Origin: Pseudoduganella sp.
GTDB lineage: Bacteria; Pseudomonadota; Gammaproteobacteria; Burkholderiales; Burkholderiaceae_D
Reading direction: 5' to 3'
Assembly (NCBI GenBank): GCA_021323265.1
Contig: JAJTCO010000036.1
Span: 1 to 64,000, forward strand
Length of the DNA: 64,000 bases
The notes under the pieces were generated by a model that saw nothing but the letters and a program-made list of their open reading frames with translations, had not been told where the DNA came from and ran no database searches. A program made the position numbers and the translations under genes. Of the stretch, positions 16,964 to 25,068 are shown piece after piece (the first letter of the stretch is position 1; every line of letters begins with the position of its first letter).

Positions 16964-17434
16964 ATGTCGTATCCGCACATCGTCCGTAAAGCCGCCGCCG
17001 AGGAAGCGGAGGGCTCGTTCTCGCACCCGTGGAACCCGGCCTCGGAGATCACCGGTGCGCAGCTCTCGCGCATGGGTGGGCTCAAGCGCACGGGCGTCAG
17101 CATCGGCCGCCTGAAACCGGGCAAGGAATCCTTTGCCTACCACCTGCACCATAACGAGGAAGAGTGGGTCTACATCCTGTCCGGGCACGGCATCGCGCAC
17201 ATCGACGGCGAGGACTACGCCTTGGCGCCGGGCGACTTCGTCGGCTTCCCCGCGCCGTCCAAGGCGCACCAGATGATCAACCGGGGCAGCGAAGACCTGG
17301 TCTACCTGATGGGCGGCGAGAACCTCGACAGCGAAGTGGCAGACTTCCCGGCGCTGGACCGGCGCATGGTGCGCACGGGCGACAGGATCAAGGTCTATAA
17401 GCTGTCCGAAGGCAAGGACTTCGGCCCGCTATGA
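16964..17434 (+). CDS. Cupin-domain protein
   Basis: A 156-residue cytoplasmic single-cupin protein. Motif 1 is HLHHNEEEWVYILSG (metal-binding histidines and glutamate), and motif 2 contains PGDFVGFPAPSKAHQMIN. No signal peptide. GGAGGAA six bases before the ATG fixes the start. Its stop overlaps the start of the DUF3703 gene by 4 bases (ATGA), so they form an operon. The substrate is unknown; such proteins are often small dioxygenase- or isomerase-like. Confidence 0.85.
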   Translation: MSYPHIVRKAAAEEAEGSFSHPWNPASEITGAQLSRMGGLKRTGVSIGRLKPGKESFAYHLHHNEEEWVYILSGHGIAHIDGEDYALAPGDFVGFPAPSKAHQMINRGSEDLVYLMGGENLDSEVADFPALDRRMVRTGDRIKVYKLSEGKDFGPL

Positions 17435-18183
17435 GCTTCGCCACCGAGATCGCGGCCGCCCGCGGCCACATGGCGGCGGGGGAGCTCGATGCCGCCATGC
17501 TGCACCTGGAGCGCGCCCACGTGATCGGCCAGCTGCTGGTCTGGCCGCACGTGCTGTCGCACTGGCTGATGCTGAAGGTCGAGCTGCGCCGCGGTCGTTC
17601 GCTGGCGGTGCTGGGGCAGCTGGTGCGCATCGTGCTCGGCGCGCTGGGTTCGGCGGTGGGCGTGGTCCCGACCGGGAACACCGGCGGCAGCGACATCAGC
17701 ATGTTCGAGCGCCTGCCCGTGACGCCCGAACTGCAGCAGCAGATCGAAGCGCGGCCGCGCGGCAGGTACACGCTGCCACTGGTGCTGGCGCTGGTGGCGC
17801 TGCTGGTCCTGGCCGGCACGCTGGCCGGCTGCGCTGTGCCGCCGGCGCAACAGGCGGACTGCGGCCCGCGGCAGTTCGACGCTTTCCTGGCGCGCTTCAT
17901 GACCGACCGTCAGTTCGCGCTGGCGCACACGGTGCTGCCGCTGGAAACCCTCGACGCCGTGGCGCAAACGAAAAGCATGGTGACGCGCGAGGAGCTTGCT
18001 AAAGCGCCACTATTGGCGGATTACATCAGGACTCACCAGCTCTCGACCAGCCAGGTGGCCACGCCGGGCGCGCTGCAACTGCACGTATTCCGGCCCGATG
18101 CCGACTCGCACGTTTACTATTATCGATTCCGGCAGCAGAATGGATGCTGGTACCTGTGGCAAGTTGAAGATTCATCCCTTTAA
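17431..18183 (+). CDS. DUF3703 domain fused through a membrane segment to a DUF4348-like domain
   Basis: A 250-residue protein. Residues 1-112 match DUF3703: LERAHVIGQLLVWPHV, HWLMLKVELRR, GQLVRIVLGALGS, then the PTGNTGGSDISMFERL ending. After this a hydrophobic stretch (about 113-132, TLPLVLALVALLVLAGTLAG) resembles a transmembrane or lipoprotein-type segment ending in GC. The C-terminal ~115 residues (FDAFLARFMTDRQFALAHTVLPLE ... YYRFRQQNGCWYLWQVED) resemble DUF4348. DUF3703 proteins usually stop at ~120 residues, so this is a fusion. It is co-translated with the cupin. The orientation would put the C-terminal domain in the periplasm (inference). Confidence 0.7.
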   Translation: MSFATEIAAARGHMAAGELDAAMLHLERAHVIGQLLVWPHVLSHWLMLKVELRRGRSLAVLGQLVRIVLGALGSAVGVVPTGNTGGSDISMFERLPVTPELQQQIEARPRGRYTLPLVLALVALLVLAGTLAGCAVPPAQQADCGPRQFDAFLARFMTDRQFALAHTVLPLETLDAVAQTKSMVTREELAKAPLLADYIRTHQLSTSQVATPGALQLHVFRPDADSHVYYYRFRQQNGCWYLWQVEDSSL

Positions 18184-18198
18184 GTAAGGAATACTGTA

Positions 18199-18828
18199 AT
18201 GCGAGGCCTGTTCCTGGCAGCCCTGTTGGCTGCCGCCCCATTTGCGCAGGCCGAAGTGGCCCTGGTGGGGGCCATGAAAGAAAAAGCGCTGCTGTCGGTG
18301 AATGGCGGCCCGCCGCGCACCTTTGCCGTGGGCGCAAGCCTGCCCGATGGCAGCAAGCTGGTGGCGGTGACGTCCAGTTCGGCCACCATCGAGGAGAAGG
18401 GCCAGCGCTACACCGTGCGCCTGGGCGAGTTCGCCGCGGCCAGCGCGCCTGGCGGCGGCGGCTCCATGGTGCTCTCGCCGGATTCGAACGGGCACTATTC
18501 GGTGGCTGGCGAAATCAATGGCTTCCCTGTCAACATGCTGCTCGACACGGGCGCCTCGCTGGTGGCGATCCCGGCGCCGCTGGCGCGCAAGTTCGGCATC
18601 GACTACCGCACCAAGGGCCGCCGCGCCTTTACGCAGACGGCCGCCGGCCTGGCCGAAGTGTGGATCGTCAAGCTGGACCGCATCCGCGTTGGCGAATTCG
18701 AATTCGCCAACGTGGAAGCCACCATCAACGAAGCCGGCCTGCCGGTGATCCTGCTCGGCAATTCCGTCCTCAAGCGGCTCGATATGAAGACTGAGTCGGG
18801 GATGCTGACGCTGACAAAGCGTTTCTAG
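18199..18828 (+). CDS. Periplasmic retropepsin-like aspartic protease (TIGR02281 type)
   Basis: A 209-residue protein with signal peptide MRGLFLAALLAAAPFAQA. An N-terminal ~75-residue region precedes a retropepsin domain with the active-site motif MLLDTGAS (Asp116), the VWIVKLDRIRVG strand and the closing LLGNSVLKRLDM motif. The clan AA single-domain type is membrane or periplasmic and acts as a dimer. AAGGA nine bases upstream supports the start. It follows the DUF3703 gene by 15 bases. Its last 59 bases overlap the HPP gene on the other strand. Confidence 0.85.
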   Translation: MRGLFLAALLAAAPFAQAEVALVGAMKEKALLSVNGGPPRTFAVGASLPDGSKLVAVTSSSATIEEKGQRYTVRLGEFAAASAPGGGGSMVLSPDSNGHYSVAGEINGFPVNMLLDTGASLVAIPAPLARKFGIDYRTKGRRAFTQTAAGLAEVWIVKLDRIRVGEFEFANVEATINEAGLPVILLGNSVLKRLDMKTESGMLTLTKRF

Positions 18829-19960
18829 CGTATAGCGCGGCCACCACGTCCGACTGGGTCACGATGCCGGCGAAGCGGTCCTCGTGGTCGAGGATCGGAA
18901 TGTGGTGGAAACCGGCATCGGCCATCAGCGGCACCAGCTCGGTGATCGGCGTGTCGACGCGCGCCGTGCGCGGGTGCTTCACCATGATCTGTCCCACCAC
19001 TTCCGGTTTTTCCGAATGCGTGGTGCCGGAAGGGCGCAGGAATTCCTTCAGCTGGCGCCGCATGCCGTGATAGTCGTCCAGGCCGCCGTGCGTCATGAAG
19101 TCGCTGGTGGTGACGATGCCGATCACGCGCCGCACCCGGTTCAGCACCGGCACCGCGGCCACCCGGTGGCGCCGCATCTCGCGCCAGGCGTCGGCCAGCG
19201 GCGTGGCGAATTCCGCCGTCACCACGTCCTTCGACATGATGTCGCCGCAGGTGATGATGCCGAAGCGGCGCTGGTAGGCGCGCTCCTCGGTTTTCAGGAA
19301 CAGCGATTCCAGGTCGTCGCGGCTGATGTCCAGCACCTGGTTGTACTGGCGCAGCACGGCGTCCAGGTCCTCCGGCTGGAAGCCGAAGCGCACGGTCGGC
19401 ACTTCATCCCTCGTGGCGTGCGGGTTCGGGTGTGCCGCCTGCTGCGCATGCGGATAGCGGCGGCCGGTCAGGTTGTTGTAGGCGATGGCGGCGAGCACCA
19501 TCAGCACGCTGTCCAGCAATACCGGGCCGAGCGCGAAGCCAAAGCCCATGGCATGGATGGCCGGGCCGCCGATGACGGCCATGAGGGCCGTGGCGCCGCC
19601 CGGCGGGTGCAGGCAGCGCAGTGCAAACATGGCGGCAATGGCGAGCGGTGTGGCCAGCGCCGCCGCCAGCGGCCCGCTGCCGGCGTACTGCACGCAGGCG
19701 GCACCCACCAGCCCCGACACCACGTTGCCGCCGATGACGGACCAGGGCTGGGCCAGCGGGCTGGCGGGAAGGCAGAACAGCAGCACGGCGGTGGCGCCCA
19801 TCGGCGCCACCAGCCAGATGGCCTGGTCGCCCAGCAGGTAATGGGCGGCCAGGCTGGTCAGCGCCAGGCCGAGGAGTGCGCCGGCGCTGGCGCGCAGGCG
19901 TTCGCGCTGGGACGTGTTGCTGCGCGCGGGTAGCAAGGATGACAACCAGGATTTCAGCAT
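18770..19960 (-). CDS. HPP-family membrane protein with tandem CBS domains
   Basis: A 396-residue protein. Residues ~25-170 form the HPP domain with about four membrane helices and the signature LRCLHPPGGATAL. Residues ~240-375 carry two CBS modules (CGDIMSKDVVTAEF... and VGQIMVKHPRTARVD... with HHIPILD and GIVTQSDV). HPP proteins are thought to be anion (nitrite) transporters in plants; the bacterial role is not established. The ATG at 19960 begins the protein proper; upstream in-frame residues are rejected. The 3' end runs 59 bases into the antisense of the aspartic protease gene. Confidence 0.88.
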   Translation of the reverse strand: MLKSWLSSLLPARSNTSQRERLRASAGALLGLALTSLAAHYLLGDQAIWLVAPMGATAVLLFCLPASPLAQPWSVIGGNVVSGLVGAACVQYAGSGPLAAALATPLAIAAMFALRCLHPPGGATALMAVIGGPAIHAMGFGFALGPVLLDSVLMVLAAIAYNNLTGRRYPHAQQAAHPNPHATRDEVPTVRFGFQPEDLDAVLRQYNQVLDISRDDLESLFLKTEERAYQRRFGIITCGDIMSKDVVTAEFATPLADAWREMRRHRVAAVPVLNRVRRVIGIVTTSDFMTHGGLDDYHGMRRQLKEFLRPSGTTHSEKPEVVGQIMVKHPRTARVDTPITELVPLMADAGFHHIPILDHEDRFAGIVTQSDVVAALYARNALSASASPTQSSYRAA

Positions 19961-19991
19961 CCCGCCATTATCCCATGGACGGGCGCGATTC

Positions 19992-20477
19992 TCAGGCGCC
20001 GGCGCCGTGCGACACCAGGTCAAGCGGCAGGCTGGTGGTGTACTTGATCTGCTCCATCGAGAACGCCGACGAGACGCCGGTCAATTGGGCAGCCTTGATC
20101 AGCTTCTTGTAAAAACGGTCATATCCTTCAATGTCCGTGGTGACCACCTTCAGCAGGTAATCCACGTCGCCGCTCATGCGGTGGAACTCCTGCACTTCCG
20201 GCAAGGCCACCACGGCCGCGGCAAAGCGCGCCAGCCACTTCTCGTCGTGCTGGCTGGTGCGCACGCTGACAAACACCGTCACCGGCAAACCGGCCTTGCG
20301 GCGGTTGACGATCGCCACGCGGCGGTCGAAATAGCCATCCTCTTCCAGCCGCTTCAGGCGCTTCCAGCAGGGCGTGCTCGACAAGCCCACCTTTTCCGCC
20401 AGCTCTGCCACGGAGAGCGTGCCGTCCACCTGTAGCGCCCCCAGGATGGCGTAGTCGTAACGGTCGAGATTGTTCAT
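19992..20477 (-). CDS. Lrp/AsnC-family regulator, DecR-like
   Basis: A 161-residue protein. The N-terminal HTH (LSVAELAEKVGLSSTPCWKR) and C-terminal RAM/ligand domain end in FSMEQIKYTTSLPL. The TPCWKRLKRLEEDG helix and this ending are close to E. coli DecR (YbaO), which activates cysteine detoxification genes. It is divergent from the cysteine desulfurase-rhodanese fusion, with a short AT-rich region between them, so regulation of that gene in response to cysteine is a strong contextual inference. Confidence 0.9.
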   Translation of the reverse strand: MNNLDRYDYAILGALQVDGTLSVAELAEKVGLSSTPCWKRLKRLEEDGYFDRRVAIVNRRKAGLPVTVFVSVRTSQHDEKWLARFAAAVVALPEVQEFHRMSGDVDYLLKVVTTDIEGYDRFYKKLIKAAQLTGVSSAFSMEQIKYTTSLPLDLVSHGAGA

Positions 20478-20485
20478 TTTGCTTT

Positions 20486-20508
20486 ATAAGGATAGTTGGA
20501 ATGCTTAT
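20486..20508. promoter_or_regulatory. Candidate Lrp/DecR-like operator
   Basis: ATAAG-13 bases-CTTAT forms a short inverted repeat in the AT-rich gap between the regulator and the desulfurase fusion gene. The size and AT-rich centre fit Lrp-family sites. The match is weak on its own and rests mostly on position. Confidence 0.3.
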
Positions 20509-20577
20509 TCTACATTACTGCAGTTTTGAGGTAATTTTGGAATGGGCAATTCGGCGCAATTTCGTAAACTATCCAGC

Positions 20578-22539
20578 ATGAGCAAAGAAATCTACCTCGA
20601 CGGGAACGCCACCACCTGCGTACTGCCGGCTGCGATCGACGCGGCGGTGCAGGCCATGCGCGAGTGCTACGGCAATCCCAGCAGCACCCATGCCACCGGC
20701 CTGAAGGCCAAGGCCATGATGGACACCGTGCGCCAGCGCGCGAAACGCCTGCTGGGCGTGGGCGGCGGCCGCATCATGTTCAACAGCGGCGCCACGGAAG
20801 GCATCCAGACCGCCGTGCTGTCGGCGCTGTGCGCCCTGCGCGAGCGGCGCGCCAACGGCGAGGCGACCGGCAGCCTGCTGGTGTACGGCGCCACCGAACA
20901 CAAGGCGGTGCCGGAAGCCCTGGCGCACTGGAACCGCTTGCTGGGCCTGCACCTGGAACTGACCAAACTGCCGGTGGGCAGCGACGGCCGCCACGACCTG
21001 GACGCCTTGCGCGCGCTGGCGCCGCGGGCCGCCTTTGTCTGCACCATGGCCGCCAACAATGAAACCGGCGTCGTGTCCGACCTGGCCGGCATCGCCGCCG
21101 CGCTGGAAGGCAGTCCGGCGCTGTGGATGGTCGACTGCGTGCAGGGCCTGGGCAAGCTGACCCTGGACCTGGGCAATACCCGCATCGATTACGCCCCGTT
21201 TTCCGGCCACAAGCTGTATGCGCCGAAAGGCATCGGCATGCTGTACGTGCGCGAAGGCGCGCCCTACACCCCGCTGGTGATGGGCGGCGGCCAGGAAGCC
21301 GGCCTGCGCTCGGGTACGGAAAACATGGCCGGCATCGCCGCCCTGGGCGCCGTGCTGGCCGCGTTGGAGCAGGGCGGCACGTTCCGTTCGCCGGCCGAAC
21401 TGCATGGCTTCCGCGAGCAACTGGCGGCCAGCCTGCGCGCCGCCTTGCCCGGCATCGTCTTCAATGCCCCGTTCGAAACTGCGCTGCCGACCACCCTGAA
21501 TTTCTCGGTGCCGGGCGTGTCGAGCAAGGAGTTGCTGGACGTGTTCGACGCGGCCAGCGTGCGCGTCAGCGCCGGCAGCGCCTGTTCCGCCGCCAAGGCC
21601 GCGCCCAGCTACGTGCTGGACGCCATGGGCTTGCCGACCTGGCGCAGCAGCAGCGCCGTGCGCATGTCCTTCGGCCCGCTGGTCAGCGCCGACACCATCG
21701 CCGAAGCCTGCGCGCGCATCGTGCGCTGCGGCCAGGCATTGCGCGACGCCGGCTTGCTGGACACGCCGACCGCCGGCGCCGCCGTGCCGGAAGGCGTGCT
21801 GCAACTGAGCCTGGGCGGCAACCACACGTGGCTGCTGCTGGACGCCGCGGCGCGCCAGTGCATCGTGATCGACCACCAGGCCGAACTCGGGGAACGCATC
21901 GACAGCCTGCTGCGCAGCCACGGCTACCAGCTAGCCGCGCGGCTTAGCACGCGCGACGGCCAGGCCTGGCCGGCCGCCGGCGACAGCCTCGCGTTCGGCC
22001 AGCACACGCTGCGCCGCGTGGCGCTGGATGGCAGCCAGGCGGCTTACCTGCTGTGCAAGGGGGAGCAAGTGGAGTACGCCTTCACTGGCCTGGCCCCGCT
22101 GGCCGGGCTGGCGGGCAAGGTGCCGGCCGATGCCCTGCTGTGCACCGGCCGCGAAGCATTGAATGCCTGCTGCACCAGCTTGCGCGCCGAAGCGCAGCCG
22201 GTGGCCGCGAGTGCGGAAATGAACCTGGACAGCATTACCCTGGCGCGCCTGCTGGAGTCGTATCCGCAGGCCGTGCTGGTCGATGTGCGTGAAGCGTATG
22301 AGCAGGCCGCCTGCATCCCGGGCGGACGCACGGCGCAGAGCGTGCCCCTGAGCCGCCTGGCCGGTTTCGTGCCGCGCTGGCTGGACGCCGCCGAGCAACC
22401 GCCGCTGGTGTTCTTCTGCCGCAGCGGCAACCGCAGCGCCAAAGCCGCGCACTGCCTGCGCCGCCTGGGCTACCGCAACGCCTACCACCTGAGCGGAGGC
22501 ATCGCCCTCGCCGCCCCGGCGCTCGCCCTGGCAGCCTGA
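20578..22539 (+). CDS. Cysteine desulfurase fused to a degenerate metallo-beta-lactamase-like domain and a rhodanese
   Basis: A 653-residue protein. Residues 1-385 form a NifS/IscS-type class V PLP enzyme: YLDGNATT start, FNSGATEGIQ, Lys212 in SGHKLYAPKG for PLP, and catalytic-loop Cys336 in SAGSACSAAK. Residues ~405-545 resemble a metallo-beta-lactamase fold (WLLLDAAARQCIVIDHQAEL) but the zinc motif THxHxDH is replaced near residue 456 by STRDGQAW. Residues ~550-653 are a rhodanese with active Cys614 in FFCRSGNRS. It probably converts cysteine sulfur to enzyme-bound persulfide and passes it to the rhodanese. An in-frame ATG at 20542 is an alternative start; 20578 fits the family N-terminus. 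It is followed by a terminator. Confidence 0.85.
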   Translation: MSKEIYLDGNATTCVLPAAIDAAVQAMRECYGNPSSTHATGLKAKAMMDTVRQRAKRLLGVGGGRIMFNSGATEGIQTAVLSALCALRERRANGEATGSLLVYGATEHKAVPEALAHWNRLLGLHLELTKLPVGSDGRHDLDALRALAPRAAFVCTMAANNETGVVSDLAGIAAALEGSPALWMVDCVQGLGKLTLDLGNTRIDYAPFSGHKLYAPKGIGMLYVREGAPYTPLVMGGGQEAGLRSGTENMAGIAALGAVLAALEQGGTFRSPAELHGFREQLAASLRAALPGIVFNAPFETALPTTLNFSVPGVSSKELLDVFDAASVRVSAGSACSAAKAAPSYVLDAMGLPTWRSSSAVRMSFGPLVSADTIAEACARIVRCGQALRDAGLLDTPTAGAAVPEGVLQLSLGGNHTWLLLDAAARQCIVIDHQAELGERIDSLLRSHGYQLAARLSTRDGQAWPAAGDSLAFGQHTLRRVALDGSQAAYLLCKGEQVEYAFTGLAPLAGLAGKVPADALLCTGREALNACCTSLRAEAQPVAASAEMNLDSITLARLLESYPQAVLVDVREAYEQAACIPGGRTAQSVPLSRLAGFVPRWLDAAEQPPLVFFCRSGNRSAKAAHCLRRLGYRNAYHLSGGIALAAPALALAA

Positions 22540-22560
22540 TTGAAAGTTGTATCCTGTTTG

Positions 22561-22587
22561 CGGCGGCCCTCGGGTCGCCGTTTTTTT
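22561..22587 (+). terminator. Rho-independent terminator of the desulfurase fusion gene
   Basis: Stem CGGCGGCCC / GGGTCGCCG with a TC loop and one G-T pair, followed by seven T. It lies 21 bases after the stop codon at 22539 and also separates the convergent TonB-dependent receptor gene. Confidence 0.85.
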
Positions 22588-22614
22588 ATGCGCGATCGCT
22601 GCGCAGACCGGGGT

Positions 22615-24771
22615 TTAAAGCTTCACCTCCAGCATCGCCCGCAGCTGCACGGTGGTTGGATTGATGGTCGTATCGCTGCGGTAGCTGGAGCCGGTCACGT
22701 AGCGCGACTGGTTGACGTTATCCTGGTGCAGCATATTGGACGCCGACACGCGCAGCTGGGTCTTCGGCGTGAACTTCCACAAGCCATACATGTCCAGCGC
22801 GCGCTTCGGCACCGAGTACGCGTACTGCTCGGTCGAAATGCGCACCTCGCCACCGCCCTGGTAGCTGAAGGAACCGCCCAGGGTCAGCGGCATGGTGTCC
22901 AGCTTCCAGTCGGCGCCGATGGTGCCGCTGATCGGCACTTGCTGGTCGAGGCGGTTGTTCGGACCCGGCACGGTATCGAGCTTGGACCAGCTGCGGGTCA
23001 GGTTGGCGCGCATCTCCACGCCCGGCGCATCCTTCATCAGCGAGCGCAGCGGCAGCTTGGCTTCCAGCTCGATGCCATAGGTGTTGGCGGTACCGGCATT
23101 GACCGGGCGCGAGACCCAGCTGCCGCCGATGAAATCGACGCGGCGGCGCGTAATGTCCTCGATGCGGCGCGCATAGGAGCTGGCGGTCAGCAGGCCGGCG
23201 CCTTCACCCAGGTAGTGCTCGAACGCCAGGTCCAGGCCCCAGGCCAGTTCCGGCTTCAGGTTCGGGTTGCCCATGAAGTCCGGCGACGTTTCCGAATTGT
23301 TGTTGGAAGTGAAGCGGCGCGGAATCAGGTCGCCCACACCCGGCGCCTTGTAGGTACGGGTCAGGCCGAAACGCACCTGGTCCTTCTTCTTCTCGCCCAG
23401 CTTGTACAGCGTCTGGAACAGCGGGCTCAGGACGTTCGAGTTGTTGTCGATGCTGCCGTAGTCGGTGCCCGTGCTCTTGATGTTCACGCCTTCCCAGCGC
23501 AGGCCGAAATATACGGACCAGCGGTCGGTGACGTTCCATTCGTCCTGCGCGTAGGCTGCCAGGCGGGTGACGTCGGCCGAGAACACCTCGTCCAGGTTCT
23601 GCGGCGTGAGCTGCTTCGGCGCGCGCAGGTAGGTCTCGCGCTGGATGCGGTCTTCATCGCGCTTGCTGTAACCGATGTCCCAGCCGGTGGCCAGGGCGTG
23701 GCCCGGGATCAGCGGGCTGGAATACTTGCCGGTGGTGGTGAAGCCCTTGTCGCTGGCAGAAGAGGTCACGTTGCGGCTGCGCTCGTACACCGTGCCGCTC
23801 TGGCGGCTCGGCGCCTCCGCGCTGCGGTGGTTATAGTTGAAGCCCGCCTTCATGTCGATCTTGGCGCCCTCGCCCAGCGGGTGCGCCCAGCTCAGGTCCG
23901 TACGGAACATCTCCGCTTCCGAGCGGATGTTCAGGTCCTGCGTGCTGAACATCGGGTCGGCGCCGGCGAGCGTGGTGATGCGTTCGGTGTTGGTCGCGTT
24001 GAAGCGGTTGACCGCGATGAAGGTCTGCGAAGTGATCACGTCGCCCGGCTTGATGGCGTAGTTGACGCGCGGCGCCAGGTTGAAACTGCGGAACCTGCCC
24101 TCGCTGGTGGAGGCGCCATGGTGCAGCAATGGCGCGGCGCCGCCCGCTTCGGTCATGCCACGGCTTGGGCGGTCGAATTCGCCATGCATGATGCCGCCGC
24201 CGATGGAGTAGGACCATGGTCCCTTGCGGTCCGACATCTGCAGGTTGACGTTGATGCCGGGTTGGCCGTTGTCCGTCTGCAGGCCGGTTTTGATCTCGGT
24301 CTGGGCGGTGGTGATGGCCTTCTTCAGCACGATGTTGATGCCGCCGGCAATGGCCTGCGTGCTGAATTCGGCAGTGGCGGCGCGCATCACCTCGATGCGC
24401 TCGATCATGTCCGGCGTCAGCGAGTCGAGCGAGAAGCCCGGCGGCGCCGGCTCGCCGTTCAGCATGATCGAAGTGTAGCCCGCACCCAGGCCGCGCATGC
24501 GGATATTGCCGCCGCGACCCTGCACGCCATCCATGGTCACGCCCGGCAGGCGCTTCAGTACTTCGCCGATGCTGGTATCGCCATTCTTCAGGATTTCCTC
24601 CTGCGTCACCACGATCTTGGTGGCGGTGTCGTTGCGGCGGATATCCATGGCCGCGCTGCCCTTCACCTCCACCTTCGGCATGACTTTTTCAGTGGCCGGG
24701 GGGGCTTCCTGGGCGTAGGCGGTATTCAGGGCTTGGACGATCAGCAAGAGGGGCAGGGCAGTTTTCTTCAT
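22615..24771 (-). CDS. TonB-dependent outer-membrane receptor
   Basis: A 718-residue protein. The signal peptide (MKKTALPLLLIVQALNTAYA) is followed by a plug domain with the usual order: VTQEEILKNGDTSIGEVLKRLPGV, GRGGNIRMRGLG, IMLNGEPAPPG and IERIEVMRAATAEFSTQAIAGGINIV. A ~22-strand barrel follows (for example NPNLKPELAWGLDLAFEHYL) and the protein ends in LEVKL. The plug style (short, with TATKIVV) is that of ferric-siderophore or oligosaccharide receptors; the ligand cannot be told. The ATG at 24777, two codons upstream, is equally possible. It is divergent from the cyclic glucan synthase. Confidence 0.92.
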   Translation of the reverse strand: MKKTALPLLLIVQALNTAYAQEAPPATEKVMPKVEVKGSAAMDIRRNDTATKIVVTQEEILKNGDTSIGEVLKRLPGVTMDGVQGRGGNIRMRGLGAGYTSIMLNGEPAPPGFSLDSLTPDMIERIEVMRAATAEFSTQAIAGGINIVLKKAITTAQTEIKTGLQTDNGQPGINVNLQMSDRKGPWSYSIGGGIMHGEFDRPSRGMTEAGGAAPLLHHGASTSEGRFRSFNLAPRVNYAIKPGDVITSQTFIAVNRFNATNTERITTLAGADPMFSTQDLNIRSEAEMFRTDLSWAHPLGEGAKIDMKAGFNYNHRSAEAPSRQSGTVYERSRNVTSSASDKGFTTTGKYSSPLIPGHALATGWDIGYSKRDEDRIQRETYLRAPKQLTPQNLDEVFSADVTRLAAYAQDEWNVTDRWSVYFGLRWEGVNIKSTGTDYGSIDNNSNVLSPLFQTLYKLGEKKKDQVRFGLTRTYKAPGVGDLIPRRFTSNNNSETSPDFMGNPNLKPELAWGLDLAFEHYLGEGAGLLTASSYARRIEDITRRRVDFIGGSWVSRPVNAGTANTYGIELEAKLPLRSLMKDAPGVEMRANLTRSWSKLDTVPGPNNRLDQQVPISGTIGADWKLDTMPLTLGGSFSYQGGGEVRISTEQYAYSVPKRALDMYGLWKFTPKTQLRVSASNMLHQDNVNQSRYVTGSSYRSDTTINPTTVQLRAMLEVKL

Positions 24772-24882
24772 ACACATGGCGATAGCTTTTTTTGGAAACG
24801 CGACAGGATACACCGCAAGGCGGCGCAGCCGGTCAGTTAAGAAGGTGCAGATACAAACGGATAACATCCCGACTGTATATAA

Positions 24883-24897
24883 CGGCAACTGTTGCCG
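24883..24897. promoter_or_regulatory. Palindrome in the TonB receptor / glucan synthase intergenic region
   Basis: CGGCAAC-T-GTTGCCG is a perfect 7-base inverted repeat directly next to TATATAA (24876-24882), a possible -10 element. The surrounding 297-base region (24772-25068) is divergent and otherwise without a gene; I see no convincing second promoter or RNA in it. It is a candidate operator for either gene. Confidence 0.35.
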
Positions 24898-25068
24898 CAC
24901 ATCAAATGCGACAGACGGTCGGATTCGGGGGATCAGTTGCGCCGTGCCCGGTCCAGTCGTCCTCGGCTATGTACGCTAACGAACAGTCACCTGCCGTGCG
25001 CCTGCCTAACATTGCTTGGAACATACTGCCCGTCTGCGCGGCAGTTCTAAGAATAATGTGAGGCCACC

